The notes: generated by a model from the letters alone, not told the origin. 64,000 nucleotides of DNA from Rhodobacteraceae bacterium UBA1943 (GCA_002336845.1 DDEX01000051.1:62001-126000), one strand, 5' to 3'. Shown: positions 10,761 to 19,742, counted from the first letter of the stretch. Program-made: numbers and translations.

Positions 10761-12901
10761 CGATGCAGGATTATCCGGTCAGCGCTCACCAGATGGCAGA
10801 AGCGGACGACCCCGGCGAAGAAAGTGATGCGCGCCGCCCGGCGTCGCCCGGTCGCTTTACGCCACCACCCGAGGCAGACGATGCGGCAAGTGCCGCCGCC
10901 ATGCCTGCGTTTCTTTTGCGCGGCGGGCTGGTGGACGCCTGGTTCCAGAGGCGTGGTGAGACCCTGCTGGTCACCTTCGACAATCTCGCCTCGATCGGTG
11001 AATATGATCCGCCGCAACCTTGGCTGATGGCTCTTTCCGAGCGGCTGGGCCTGTCTGTTCTGGGTATTCTGGCCAGTCGCAAGGATTGGTATCGCAATCC
11101 TGATGCTCCGGCCCTGATCGCGGCGCTGCGCGACGCCGGGCTGTTCGACGGCTTTCGTCGTGTCCTGTTCATCGGCACCTCGATGGGCGGTTATGCGGCG
11201 CTGGCGTTTTCGTCGATCGTGCCGCAAGCCGCCGTCCTGGCGTTTTCGCCGCAATCCACCCTGTCGCGCCGCATTGCCCCGTTTGATCTGCGGTATCGTT
11301 ATGGCCAGCGCCGCTGGGACTGGTCCACACCCGAATTTCTGGATGCCGCCGCTTCGGTCAGCACGGCAGAGGTCTGGCTGGCCTACGATCCCTTCGTACC
11401 GGAAGACTGCGCCCATGCCCGCCGCATCTGCGGACCCAACGTGCGGCATATTCCGCTGTCGCACCTGGGTCACCGCGCGATCCGCGAGGTCAAGGCAGCA
11501 GGCCTGCTGGATGATCTGATCGCCGATATCGCTTTTGACCGGTTTCAGCCTTCTGCCTTTGCGCGGGCTCTAAGGGCCTGCCGGTCAGATCCCGGCTGGC
11601 AGCGGCAAATGCTTGGCCATGCCGAGCGGCTTGGCCACTATAGCCTTGCTCTGACCGCAGCCCGCAAACTGGCGGCCGACCATCCTGACCTGCGCTTTCC
11701 GAAACGCGCCGTCGCCCGGCTGGAGGGGATGCAGAACCGTCCGCCCGCCTTGCCGGACGGGATGCTCCATATCGCTACGGGCGAGCCGAAGCCGCCGTTC
11801 TCCGGCGCCATAGAGCGCCTTTCACGCGCCTTGATCCTGCCAGAACGAGAGGGTGATGCCCGGTTGGCTTCGGGCGTTTTGCGCCGGGACGGCAGCTTCG
11901 CCAAATTGTCCCGCGCCTGGATACGGGCGCGCAAGGCGACACCGGCACCCCGCCTGCAACCCGACGAGCACATTGCTTTTCTGCCTGGCCAACACTTGTT
12001 TGCTGGCCATCTGCGCGGGCATTTCGGGCATTTCCTGGTGGAAAGTACCGCCCGTCTCTGGGCGCTGGATCATCTGGGCCTGCGCCCGGACTCGATCTTT
12101 TATCTGCCCTACCGTGGCGCGCATTACGAGACCGAAGGGGTGATCCGATCACAAAAGCCCCTGTTTGACCTTCTGGGCATCGACGTGCCCGTCCGCACCT
12201 ATCCCGGCGCCCTGCGGGTCGAGCGGCTGTATCTGCCCGAACTCGGTTTCGGCTGGGAAGAGCGTTATGCGGGCAGTCCGGCCTATCGCGCCTTCATGCA
12301 GAGCCGATTGGGGGCAGCGGCACCGGCCGAAGGGGGCGAACGCCTTTACATCTCGCGCGCGAAACTGGCCGCCCAGCGCGGCGGCATTCTGGGCGAAACG
12401 GTGATCGAGGAAAACCTTGCCCGTGCCGGGTATGAGATTTTTCACCCCGAACGCCACCCGATTGCAGTTCAGATCGCCCGCTACAAGGCTGCACGCAGCA
12501 TCGTGGCGCTGGATGGCTCGGCCCTGCATCTGGCGGCCTATGTGCTGCAACCGGGCGCGCAAGTCACGATGATCCTGCGCAGGTCCAGCGCGAATGTGGA
12601 TGATTACCTGCTGCAATTCCGCAGCTTTGCGGGCATCACGCCCAATGTGGTCGATGTGATCCGCACCGATTGGGTGTCTGGTGACGTTACCCGCCCCGAC
12701 TATCGCTCGGTCGGAGAGCTGAACTTCCTTCGCCTGTTCGACCGGCTCAAGGCGCTTGGCCACTTGCCCTATGCCTTTCGCCCCGACCTGCCAAGCGATG
12801 CCGACATCTCCGCCCTGCTGGAGGCGCAGACCGAACGGCGGGGCGAACCGTTCCGCGCGCTGAACAAGGGCGAACGCCACCCGGACGAGGCTGATCCATG
12901 A
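10757..12901 (+). CDS. Alpha/beta-hydrolase-like plus GT61 (DUF563) glycosyltransferase fusion
   Basis: 714 residues in two modules. Residues about 45-270 resemble an alpha/beta hydrolase with a nucleophile elbow (LFIGTSMGGYAALAFSS) but no clear acid/His pair that I can assign. Residues about 350-700 resemble GT61/DUF563 capsular transferases: HLRGHFGHFLVESTARLWAL, RLYISRAKLAAQRGG, and RSIVALDGSALHLAAY. The start is GTG 10757 (overlapping the upstream stop) or ATG 10763. It overlaps the next gene by ATGA. A role in building or trimming a surface polysaccharide is inferred from neighbours. Confidence 0.72.
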   Translation: MTMQDYPVSAHQMAEADDPGEESDARRPASPGRFTPPPEADDAASAAAMPAFLLRGGLVDAWFQRRGETLLVTFDNLASIGEYDPPQPWLMALSERLGLSVLGILASRKDWYRNPDAPALIAALRDAGLFDGFRRVLFIGTSMGGYAALAFSSIVPQAAVLAFSPQSTLSRRIAPFDLRYRYGQRRWDWSTPEFLDAAASVSTAEVWLAYDPFVPEDCAHARRICGPNVRHIPLSHLGHRAIREVKAAGLLDDLIADIAFDRFQPSAFARALRACRSDPGWQRQMLGHAERLGHYSLALTAARKLAADHPDLRFPKRAVARLEGMQNRPPALPDGMLHIATGEPKPPFSGAIERLSRALILPEREGDARLASGVLRRDGSFAKLSRAWIRARKATPAPRLQPDEHIAFLPGQHLFAGHLRGHFGHFLVESTARLWALDHLGLRPDSIFYLPYRGAHYETEGVIRSQKPLFDLLGIDVPVRTYPGALRVERLYLPELGFGWEERYAGSPAYRAFMQSRLGAAAPAEGGERLYISRAKLAAQRGGILGETVIEENLARAGYEIFHPERHPIAVQIARYKAARSIVALDGSALHLAAYVLQPGAQVTMILRRSSANVDDYLLQFRSFAGITPNVVDVIRTDWVSGDVTRPDYRSVGELNFLRLFDRLKALGHLPYAFRPDLPSDADISALLEAQTERRGEPFRALNKGERHPDEADP

Positions 12902-13803
12902 CGCCGAAACTCTCGGTATATTTCATCGTCGAACCACCAGAATATCAGGTTCTGGCCTGCTATCTTGCCGCCTCGTTGCGCGAACAATTCGGCCAAAGCG
13001 TGCAACTGATCGGCTATTGCCCGGCGGCGAAGTTTCCAACTATTGCGCCCGATGTTCTGACCACGCTGGGCAAGATGGGCTGCGAGGTGCGTCCATTTGA
13101 AACCGCCGGGCGCTGGGATCCTGCCTATCCCCATGGCAACAAGATCCTTGCCACGCTGGAGCCACGCGACACCGAATTTTCCTGCTTCATGGATTCGGAT
13201 GTCTTGTGCATTCGCAAGAATGATATCGCCAACCTGATCCGGCCCGGTCATGTCTCATTGACCCCGGCGGCCAGTATGAACTGGGCCAAGCAGGACGTGT
13301 GGAAGATCATCTATGATGCGGCCGGGATGGAGATTCCCGAAGAGCGGTTCATGTTGATGAAACAGAAACGCGGCAAGCCCCGCATACCCTATTTTTCGTC
13401 GGGTCTGTTCTGCTTTCCGCAGGCCCACCGCAATGCCGATGGCTACACATTTCCGCAGGTCTGGTACGATATGGCCCGGATGCTGGACGCCCATCCCGAC
13501 ATTCCGCACAAACGCCCCTACCTCGACCAGATCAGCCTGCCCCTGGCCATCCAAAAGGCTGGCCTGTCGTGGCACCTTCTGCCGGAAGAACAGCACTTCA
13601 TCCTTGGCGGGCGTGCGCGGGGCGAACCGCTGCCCGAAGGCCGCCAGATCTATACCGTACATTACCGCCAGTGGCTCATCCTGAAAGAGGTCGGCTTGCG
13701 CTGGAAGGCGCGCAAGATGCTGCTGAACCAGGCAGGCACCAAAAGCGTCGCGGTCGAGCCTGCCGAAGAAGCGCAACCGCAGCAGGCTGAGGCGATGGAA
13801 TAA
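12898..13803 (+). CDS. Glycosyltransferase, GT8-like (DSD motif)
   Basis: 301 residues opening KLSVYFIVEPPEYQVLACYL. A probable metal-binding DXD motif is in SCFMDSDVLCIRKND, and PYLDQISLPLAIQKAGLSW resembles the acceptor-side region of nucleotide-diphospho-sugar transferases. The last 25 residues are Glu/Gln/Ala-rich and probably disordered. ATGA overlap with the upstream fusion gene shows cotranscription. The sugar and linkage cannot be predicted. Confidence 0.7.
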   Translation: MTPKLSVYFIVEPPEYQVLACYLAASLREQFGQSVQLIGYCPAAKFPTIAPDVLTTLGKMGCEVRPFETAGRWDPAYPHGNKILATLEPRDTEFSCFMDSDVLCIRKNDIANLIRPGHVSLTPAASMNWAKQDVWKIIYDAAGMEIPEERFMLMKQKRGKPRIPYFSSGLFCFPQAHRNADGYTFPQVWYDMARMLDAHPDIPHKRPYLDQISLPLAIQKAGLSWHLLPEEQHFILGGRARGEPLPEGRQIYTVHYRQWLILKEVGLRWKARKMLLNQAGTKSVAVEPAEEAQPQQAEAME

Positions 13804-13814
13804 TTTCCGCTTGC

Positions 13815-13826
13815 TGTTCATGAACA
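13815..13826. promoter_or_regulatory. 12-bp palindrome, candidate operator of the TetR gene
   Basis: TGTTCATGAACA is a perfect palindrome centred about 25 bases before the TetR start, in the 41-nt gap after the glycosyltransferase stop. TetR proteins often bind such sites in their own promoter. Autoregulation is inferred from position only. Confidence 0.35.
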
Positions 13827-13844
13827 ATCGGTCACTCTAGCGCC

Positions 13845-14342
13845 ATGTCACGCCCCCGCACCCTGCCCGATAGCGAAATTTTTGTCCTGGTTCTCGCGGC
13901 CCTGGCCGATCAGGGTGAGAAAGCCATCAGTTTTGGCAACCTGTCACGGGCCTGCGGCCTTGCGCCAGCGACGCTGGCCCAGCGTTTCGGCTCGGTCGAT
14001 GGCATGATCCATGCCGCGATTCTTGCCGAATGGGATCGTCTGTCTGCTGCGTTGGATGCTGAAAACGCTGATCCGGAAAAGGGCGCCCAGGGTCTGTTGA
14101 AGCGCCTGCCAACCCCAAGTGCCGCCGTGCTTGCCGTGAGCCTGCGCGATGCAGCTTTGCGCACGCAGGCCGAAGACTGGCGTGCCCGTGTCGAAACGGC
14201 GGTCGCGGCCCGGCGTGGCGGCAGCCTGAAGGGCCGAGAGGTGGCGGCGATGCTGGTCGCGGCATGGTATGGCCGCCAGTTGTGGGACGCCCTGGGGACA
14301 AAGGGCTTCAAACTGTCCGATCTGATGAAACGCCTCGGCTAG
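13845..14342 (+). CDS. TetR/AcrR-family-like transcriptional regulator
   Basis: 165 residues. The N-terminal helix-turn-helix is visible at about residues 27-50 (ISFGNLSRACGLAPATLAQRFGSV), followed by a helical ligand or dimer domain without recognisable sequence. It is shorter than typical TetR proteins (about 190-210). It follows the glycan genes but has its own upstream gap with a palindrome. Its 3' end overlaps the convergent glsB-like gene by 4 nt. Confidence 0.7.
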   Translation: MSRPRTLPDSEIFVLVLAALADQGEKAISFGNLSRACGLAPATLAQRFGSVDGMIHAAILAEWDRLSAALDAENADPEKGAQGLLKRLPTPSAAVLAVSLRDAALRTQAEDWRARVETAVAARRGGSLKGREVAAMLVAAWYGRQLWDALGTKGFKLSDLMKRLG

Positions 14343-14572
14343 CGCCCGTATTTCTGCCACAGCCAGACCAGCGCGACCGCCCCCATCATCGCACCGGCGA
14401 ACCCCGCCATCCAGGCCGCCATGGTCACCAGCGCGCGCAGGGCGAACCCGCCAACCAAAGCGCCGGCCATACCGATAACCACCGTCGTGGGAATATCCGC
14501 CTCCCAGCCAAAGGCGCGGGTCGCCAGAAATCCGGCCGCCGCGCCGATGATGATCAGAAGAACGATGCCCAT
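14339..14572 (-). CDS. GlsB/YeaQ/YmgE family small membrane protein
   Basis: 77 residues with three hydrophobic segments and the glycine-rich pattern of transglycosylase-associated proteins (IIIGAAAGFLATRAFG, VVIGMAGALVGGFALR). The biochemical function of the family is unknown; members are often stress-induced. The start overlaps the end of the EVE gene by 19 nt, so both are probably on one transcript. Confidence 0.8.
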   Translation of the reverse strand: MGIVLLIIIGAAAGFLATRAFGWEADIPTTVVIGMAGALVGGFALRALVTMAAWMAGFAGAMMGAVALVWLWQKYGR

Positions 14573-15042
14573 GGCTCACACTCCGCTTTGCCGGGTGTGA
14601 TATGGGGATTGGGTTCTGTCTTGTCCATGCCCAGCATGGCCCGGGCGATCACCCTGAAATCATGGCGCGACAGCTCGCGGTGTCCATAACGGAACGCCAT
14701 GCCCCATGACGCCTGTCCCCGCGTCAGATCGAGCCGGTCCAGCAGCGGATGAATCGGGGCTGGCTGTGCTTTTTGCCAGATCACATCACACCGCCAAGGC
14801 ACAAAACCGCCACCCATATCATGCTGCCACGCCTCGCCCTCGGCCAACCGTCCGATGGCGGTAAACGCCATGACTGGCGCGCCGCCCCGCATCAGTTCGC
14901 GCGGGGAGTATATCACCACGCCGTCACCGGGCCGCATCCGCCGAAGGGGCGCGGTTTTGCCATGGCAGGCCTGCACAATACCTTCCGCCAGCCCATGTGC
15001 TGCATGATCAGCCGAAGCTGTGATAACCCAAAAGCGTTCCAT
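14554..15042 (-). CDS. EVE-domain protein
   Basis: 162 residues. The opening RFWVITASADHAAHG and the block GDGVVIYSPRELMRGG, with later AFTAIGRL, fit the PUA-like EVE fold (YdhG/DUF55 group), which is proposed to bind modified bases in RNA or DNA. ATG 15042 is preferred, with GAGGG upstream; it follows the fmt stop by 59 nt on the same strand. The target is unknown. Confidence 0.75.
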   Translation of the reverse strand: MERFWVITASADHAAHGLAEGIVQACHGKTAPLRRMRPGDGVVIYSPRELMRGGAPVMAFTAIGRLAEGEAWQHDMGGGFVPWRCDVIWQKAQPAPIHPLLDRLDLTRGQASWGMAFRYGHRELSRHDFRVIARAMLGMDKTEPNPHITPGKAECEPWASFF

Positions 15043-15101
15043 CTGTGTACCCTCTGTTTCCGTCGGGTATCGCATCCTGCTCCTGCCAGTTTCCGTCAGG
15101 A

Positions 15102-15995
15102 TTATCGCAGAATGTCAGGCAGTTTCAGGCCATTCAGCAGATCGCGTACGGCCGCGGGCCGCTTGCCCTCGCGCTGCGCCTCCAACACCTCGATGGCGCC
15201 GGTGCCGCAAGCAATCACCATTCTATCCAGCACCTGTCCCGGCGCCCCGTTGCCTGCCGCAAGGCGGCAGCGCAACAGCTTTACCCGCTCGCCCCCCACA
15301 TCGCACCAGGCGCCAGGAAACGGCGAAAGGCCGCGGATCAGGCGGTCAACCACTATCGCAGGCTTCGTCCAATCAACCCGAGCCTCGGCCTTGTCGATCT
15401 TGGCGGCATAGGTCACGCCCTGCTCTGCCTGCGGCACGGCTTGCAGGGGCAAACGATCAAGTGCCTGAACGATCAATCGTGCGCCCAGCCCAGACAGCCG
15501 GTCATGCAGGTCTGCCGTCGTTTCCTCGGCCCCGATCGCAATCGCCTCTCGCAGCAGCACCGGGCCGGTATCCAGCCCCGCCTCCATCTGCATGATGCAG
15601 ATACCCGTTTCGGCATCGCCCGCCATGATCGCGCGATGGATCGGCGCCGCCCCGCGCCAACGTGGCAAAAGCGAGGCATGGATGTTCAGACACCCCAGCC
15701 TGGGCGCGTCCAGAATGGCCTGCGGCAGGATCAGGCCATAGGCCACCACCACCGCCACATCCGCGCCCAGCGCCGTAAACTCCCGCGCCGCCTCGTCTCC
15801 ACGCAGCGAAACCGGGTGGCGCACCGGCAGGCCCAAGGCCAAGGCGCGGGCATGAACCGGCGTCGGCCGGTCCGCCTTGCCGCGCCCGGCGGGGCGGGGC
15901 GGCTGGCAATAGACGGCGACGATCTCATGGGCCTGATGCAGCGCCTCCAGCACCGGCACCGAAAAATCGGGCGAGCCCATGAAGACCACCCTCAT
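15102..15995 (-). CDS. fmt: Methionyl-tRNA formyltransferase
   Basis: 297 residues; formylates initiator Met-tRNA using 10-formyl-tetrahydrofolate. The catalytic motif is present as [16 protein letters not shown] (Asn-His ... Ser-Leu-Leu-Pro), followed by GVSIM-type strand [18 protein letters not shown] and a C-terminal OB-like tRNA-binding domain (LSPFPGAWC). The opening [19 protein letters not shown] is canonical. It overlaps def3 by 4 nt, as last of the def-def-def-fmt series. Confidence 0.96.
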   Translation of the reverse strand: MRVVFMGSPDFSVPVLEALHQAHEIVAVYCQPPRPAGRGKADRPTPVHARALALGLPVRHPVSLRGDEAAREFTALGADVAVVVAYGLILPQAILDAPRLGCLNIHASLLPRWRGAAPIHRAIMAGDAETGICIMQMEAGLDTGPVLLREAIAIGAEETTADLHDRLSGLGARLIVQALDRLPLQAVPQAEQGVTYAAKIDKAEARVDWTKPAIVVDRLIRGLSPFPGAWCDVGGERVKLLRCRLAAGNGAPGQVLDRMVIACGTGAIEVLEAQREGKRPAAVRDLLNGLKLPDILR

Positions 15996-16495
15996 CCTCG
16001 CCTCCGCAGTTTGTCCGCCTTGGCAATCAGCATCTTGCGCTTCAGCGGCGACAGGTGGTCAAAATACATCCTGCCCGCCAGATGGTCGATCTGGTGCTGC
16101 ACGCTGGTGGCCCAGAGGTTCACGAAGTCGCGCTCCTCCCACTCCCCCGCCGCATTCATAAACCGCACCGTTACCGCGCGCGGCCGGCGGATCACCGCAG
16201 AGACACCGGGCAGGTTGGGGCTGGCCTCCTCATGCTCGCGGAACTGGCCGCTGGCGTGCAGGACCGCGGGGTTCGCCATCAGCACCGCCTGCCCCCGCTC
16301 GGTCGAACAGTCCACCACCGCCAGCCGCAAGGGAATGCCGATCTGCACGGCGGCCAGACCATAGCCCGGCATCGCCTCCATCGTGTCCACCATGTCGCCC
16401 CAGATCGCGCGCACCTCATCGGTGATCGCAGCCACCTCGGTGGCAGGCTGGCGCAGCACCTGCACGGGCCAGGGCACACAAACCCGCGCGGTCAT
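15992..16495 (-). CDS. Peptide deformylase paralogue with altered active site
   Basis: 167 residues with the deformylase fold: GYGLAAVQ at 44-51 is motif 1, with Val for the usual Pro. Motif 2, normally EGCLS, reads EASPN at 90-94, so the metal-binding Cys is Ser. Motif 3, normally HEXDH, reads HQIDH at 134-138, so the catalytic Glu is Gln. It is therefore unlikely to be a normal Fe-dependent deformylase. It is kept in frame with strong similarity elsewhere and overlaps both neighbours, suggesting a retained, non-enzymatic or altered role. Confidence 0.88.
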   Translation of the reverse strand: MTARVCVPWPVQVLRQPATEVAAITDEVRAIWGDMVDTMEAMPGYGLAAVQIGIPLRLAVVDCSTERGQAVLMANPAVLHASGQFREHEEASPNLPGVSAVIRRPRAVTVRFMNAAGEWEERDFVNLWATSVQHQIDHLAGRMYFDHLSPLKRKMLIAKADKLRRRG

Positions 16496-16974
16496 AGCAG
16501 CCTTGCCTCGGCTGCGGCGCGTTCGTCCGGCGAAATCCGGTCCAGCGTCAGGATACCGTCCAGATGGTCATATTCATGCTGGGCACAAATCGCGGCAAAG
16601 CCGGTCAGGTGGTCTTCACGCTCTGCCCCGTCCAACGCGGTATAGCGCAACCTGATTTCGCTGGCGCGTGTCACCTCGGCCGTCACGCCCGGGATCGACA
16701 GGCAGCCCTCTGGCCCTTTCACCCGGGCCGGCGACCGCCAGGTAATACGCGGATTGATACAGACAACCGGGCTTCGAAGGCCCTCTTTCCACGTCACATC
16801 CATCACGAACAGACGCAGCAATTGCCCGACCTGTGGCGCGGCCAGGCCACGGCCAGGTGCTGCGTACATCGTCTCCAGCATATCGCTGGCCAGCCCCGAC
16901 ACACCATCGGCGACCGGAGCGCAGCGCGTCTCCAGCCGCTTGTCCGGCCATTGCACGATAGTCAAGGTGACCAT
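16492..16974 (-). CDS. def: Peptide deformylase, second copy
   Basis: 160 residues. All three motifs are intact: GRGLAAPQ at 41-48, EGCLSIPG with metal ligand Cys91, and HEYDH with His133, Glu134 and His137. It is short at the C-terminus (ends [11 protein letters not shown]). It removes the formyl group from nascent proteins. It overlaps def1 by 1 nt and def3 by 4 nt, so all are one transcription unit. Confidence 0.92.
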   Translation of the reverse strand: MVTLTIVQWPDKRLETRCAPVADGVSGLASDMLETMYAAPGRGLAAPQVGQLLRLFVMDVTWKEGLRSPVVCINPRITWRSPARVKGPEGCLSIPGVTAEVTRASEIRLRYTALDGAEREDHLTGFAAICAQHEYDHLDGILTLDRISPDERAAAEARLL

Positions 16975-17489
16975 CAGCCCGCCCGCGCCCGTTCGCGTTT
17001 CAGCTTTTCCATCTTGCGGGTGATCATCTGACGCTTCAGCGGGCCAAGATAATCGATGAACAGCTTGCCATCCAGGTGATCGATCTCATGCTGCACACAG
17101 GTCGCCCAGAGGCCCTCGAACTCTCGCTCCTGCGTCTGGCCATCCATATCCATCCAGACGACCTGCACCCTGGCCGGGCGCTTGACCTCGGCATACTGGT
17201 CCGGGATCGACAAACAGCCCTCTTCATAACTCGAAAGGTCTTCCGAGGCCCAGGTCACGCGTGGGTTCAGCAAAACCATCGGTTCTGGTGGCCCCTCCTT
17301 CGCACAATCCATCACCAGCACACGCTGCATCACCCCCACCTGCGGCGCTGCCAGCCCGATGCCCGGCGCATCATACATTGTTTCAAGCATATCGGCGGCA
17401 AGCGTGACGATTTCGGGCGTGATCGCGCCCACCGGCTCGCAAGGCTTCTTGAGGCGTGGATCGGGATGGATGAGGATGGGGCGCTTCAT
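16974..17489 (-). CDS. def: Peptide deformylase, main copy
   Basis: 171 residues and the most canonical of the three. GIGLAAPQ lies at 43-50, EGCLS has Cys92, and HEIDH has His134, Glu135 and His138. The C-terminal helix (LKRQMITRKMEKLKRERARAG) matches the standard length. First gene of the def-def-def-fmt operon; the promoter should lie in the 206-nt gap shared with the divergent patB-like gene. Confidence 0.96.
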   Translation of the reverse strand: MKRPILIHPDPRLKKPCEPVGAITPEIVTLAADMLETMYDAPGIGLAAPQVGVMQRVLVMDCAKEGPPEPMVLLNPRVTWASEDLSSYEEGCLSIPDQYAEVKRPARVQVVWMDMDGQTQEREFEGLWATCVQHEIDHLDGKLFIDYLGPLKRQMITRKMEKLKRERARAG

Positions 17490-17576
17490 GTCCGGGATTT
17501 ACGGTGCAGGACAAATCGGTGCAAGAGGGATGGCCTAGCACAGACGCAAACCATTCGCGCCCCGCGTCAGGACCGT

Positions 17577-17599
17577 TATACCGGTATATCAAATGATAT
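17577..17599. promoter_or_regulatory. AT-rich palindromes between def and patB-like genes
   Basis: TATACCGGTATA at 17577-17588 is a perfect 12-bp palindrome, and ATATCA-AA-TGATAT at 17586-17599 is an overlapping inverted repeat. A second pair, ATTCCTGA at 17608-17615 and TCAGGAAT at 17660-17667, lies nearer the patB start. The region is much more AT-rich than its surroundings. These are good candidates for regulator sites in the divergent promoter region; the regulator is unknown. Confidence 0.4.
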
Positions 17600-17696
17600 T
17601 GGTATATATTCCTGATTTTTTGATAAAACTAGGGATGATTTCCCCTATACAATCTATTATCAGGAATTTACGACACGCGAACTGCAGGCAGGACAA

Positions 17697-18869
17697 ATGG
17701 ACTTCGACACTCCGATCAACCGCTTTGGCACCCATTCCGTAAAATGGGATTCGATGGAAGGGCTTTACGGCATTCCCGCATCGGACGGCCTGGCAATGTG
17801 GGTCGCAGACATGGATTTCCGCCCTCCAGCTTGCGTGCAGCGCGCATTGGAAAAGGTGCTGGCCCATGGCATCTATGGCTATTACGGCGAGGATGGCGAG
17901 TATCTCGACGCAATCCGCTGGTGGATGGCCAACCGTCACGGCTGGACGGTCGAGCGCGATCAGATCTTCACCACCCACGGCCTGGTCAACGGCACCTCGC
18001 TGTGCCTGCAAGCCTTCAGCCAGCCGGGCGACCGCGTCGTCCTGACAACGCCGGTCTATCACGCCTTCGCCCGTGTCATCAAAGCCTCGGGGCGGGAAGT
18101 GGCAGAGATGCCGCTTGCCACCGTCGATGGCCGGTATGAGATGGATTTCGCGACCTGGGACAGCCGGATGACCGGACGCGAGACCATGTTCATCCTGTGC
18201 TCTCCCCACAACCCCGGCGGCCGGGTCTGGACCAAGGCGGAACTACGCGGCGTGGCCGATTTCTGCAAACGTCACAACCTGATCCTGGTTTCGGACGAGA
18301 TCCACCATGACCTTGTGATGCCCGGCCACAAGCATGTGCCGATGGCACTGGCCACCCCCGATATCGCCGACCGTCTGGTGATGATGACGGCCACCACCAA
18401 AACCTTCAACATCGCGGGCTCTCATACCGGCAATGTCATCATCGCCGATCCAGCGTTGCGGGCACGATTTGCCAATGTGATGATGGCGATGGGAATTTCG
18501 GGAAATTCCTTTGGCATGTTCATGGCCACCGCCGCCTATTCGCCGGAGGGCGCGGTCTGGGTTGATCAGCTCTGCGCGTATATTGACGGCAATCGCAAGC
18601 TGTTCGATGCGGGGCTGAACGCCATCCCCGGCTTGCGCTCCATGCCGTTGCAGGCGACCTATCTGGCTTGGGTAGATTTTGCGGGCACCGGCATGGCAGC
18701 AACGGAATTCACCGACCGTGTGCAAAAGAACGCCCATATCGCCCCCAACCATGGCGCGGCCTTTGGTCTTGGCGGCGAAAGTTTCCTGCGCTTCAACCTT
18801 GCCACGCCCCGCGCGAACATCGAGCGTGCGGTCGAGCGGATGCAGAAGGCCTTTGCCGATCTGCAATGA
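17697..18869 (+). CDS. PatB/MalY-type C-S lyase (cystathionine beta-lyase family)
   Basis: 390 residues; a fold-type I PLP enzyme that cleaves C-S bonds such as those of cystathionine. It has the MalY/PatB pattern MWVADMDF near residue 35, HNPGGR-type motif in SPHNPGGRVWTKAEL, VSDEIHHDL, and the PLP lysine in TATTKTFNIAG. E. coli MalY also moonlights as a regulator, which cannot be tested here. It overlaps the L,D-transpeptidase gene by ATGA. Confidence 0.9.
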   Translation: MDFDTPINRFGTHSVKWDSMEGLYGIPASDGLAMWVADMDFRPPACVQRALEKVLAHGIYGYYGEDGEYLDAIRWWMANRHGWTVERDQIFTTHGLVNGTSLCLQAFSQPGDRVVLTTPVYHAFARVIKASGREVAEMPLATVDGRYEMDFATWDSRMTGRETMFILCSPHNPGGRVWTKAELRGVADFCKRHNLILVSDEIHHDLVMPGHKHVPMALATPDIADRLVMMTATTKTFNIAGSHTGNVIIADPALRARFANVMMAMGISGNSFGMFMATAAYSPEGAVWVDQLCAYIDGNRKLFDAGLNAIPGLRSMPLQATYLAWVDFAGTGMAATEFTDRVQKNAHIAPNHGAAFGLGGESFLRFNLATPRANIERAVERMQKAFADLQ

Positions 18870-19402
18870 AGTGGCTGGCGCGGTTCTTTTCGGCCCTGAT
18901 CCTGCTGTCGCTGATGGCACTGGGGCTGGCTGCGTTGTATCTGCGGCCCGCACCGATGGTGCCAGCCGGCTCCCCTCTCAGCGGAACGGTCGAGCGGATC
19001 GTCGTTGAAAAGGCGGCCCGGCGGCTGGTGCTGTACCAGAACGGCACCGCCGTGCGGGAATACCGCATCGCCCTTGGCTTTCAGCCGCAGGGCACCAAGC
19101 TGCGGCAGGGCGATGGCCGCACGCCTGAAGGGATGTACCGGATCAACCGGCGCAACGCGGCCTCTGCCTATCACCTCAGCCTTGGGATCGACTATCCGCG
19201 CCCGTCAGATAGTGCCCGCGCGCGGGCGGGCGGCTATGACCCTGGCGGCGACATCATGATTCATGGCCAGCCCAATTCGCTGCCTGACGGAACCAGACTG
19301 GCGGGCGACTGGACGGCTGGCTGCATCGCCCTGACCAATGCCGAAATGCGGGAAATCTGGGCCGTTACCCCCACCGGAACGCCGGTCGAGGTCAGGCCTT
19401 AG
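18866..19402 (+). CDS. L,D-transpeptidase (YkuD domain)
   Basis: 178 residues. Residues 1-27 are a hydrophobic signal anchor, and the YkuD domain covers the rest. The active site is visible: His133 in MIHGQPN and Cys153 in DWTAGCIALTNAEM. It probably makes 3-3 peptidoglycan cross-links or anchors proteins in the periplasm. The ATG at 18866 overlaps the upstream stop, and longer frames run inside patB. Its 3' end overlaps the convergent gene by 11 nt. Confidence 0.9.
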   Translation: MKWLARFFSALILLSLMALGLAALYLRPAPMVPAGSPLSGTVERIVVEKAARRLVLYQNGTAVREYRIALGFQPQGTKLRQGDGRTPEGMYRINRRNAASAYHLSLGIDYPRPSDSARARAGGYDPGGDIMIHGQPNSLPDGTRLAGDWTAGCIALTNAEMREIWAVTPTGTPVEVRP

Positions 19403-19742
19403 GCAGATAACCCACCGGCAGGCTTTCGTCCCGCCAATAGTCCAGCGGGGCCTTGTCGCTGACGGCCGTAGCCCGCTTGAATGTGCAGACCAGTTCGTTT
19501 CCATCCAGCTCCGACGCGATGATCAGGCATTGCAGCACATGGCGCGATCCGTCGTAAATATCGACAAGTCCACGCAGGTGCGACAGCCCATCGACCTGCA
19601 GGGCCATACCGTCAACCCACAGCCGCAACACCGGATATTCGGCCTGATCGACATGCACGCGCAGCCGCGATTTGCGCCGCTGACGGGTTTGCTGTGCAGC
19701 GTGCAACTGGTCGCTCAGCTCTTTGCTCAGAAATTCCAGCAT
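19392..19742 (-). CDS. Conserved small protein, PilZ-like
   Basis: 116 residues. [20 protein letters not shown] resembles the RxxxR opening of PilZ c-di-GMP-binding domains, and [17 protein letters not shown] could be a beta strand pair, but the second motif D/NxSxxG is not clear. I regard the PilZ call as tentative. ATG 19742 is chosen for its GGAGG site 6 bases upstream. Confidence 0.5.
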   Translation of the reverse strand: MLEFLSKELSDQLHAAQQTRQRRKSRLRVHVDQAEYPVLRLWVDGMALQVDGLSHLRGLVDIYDGSRHVLQCLIIASELDGNELVCTFKRATAVSDKAPLDYWRDESLPVGYLPKA

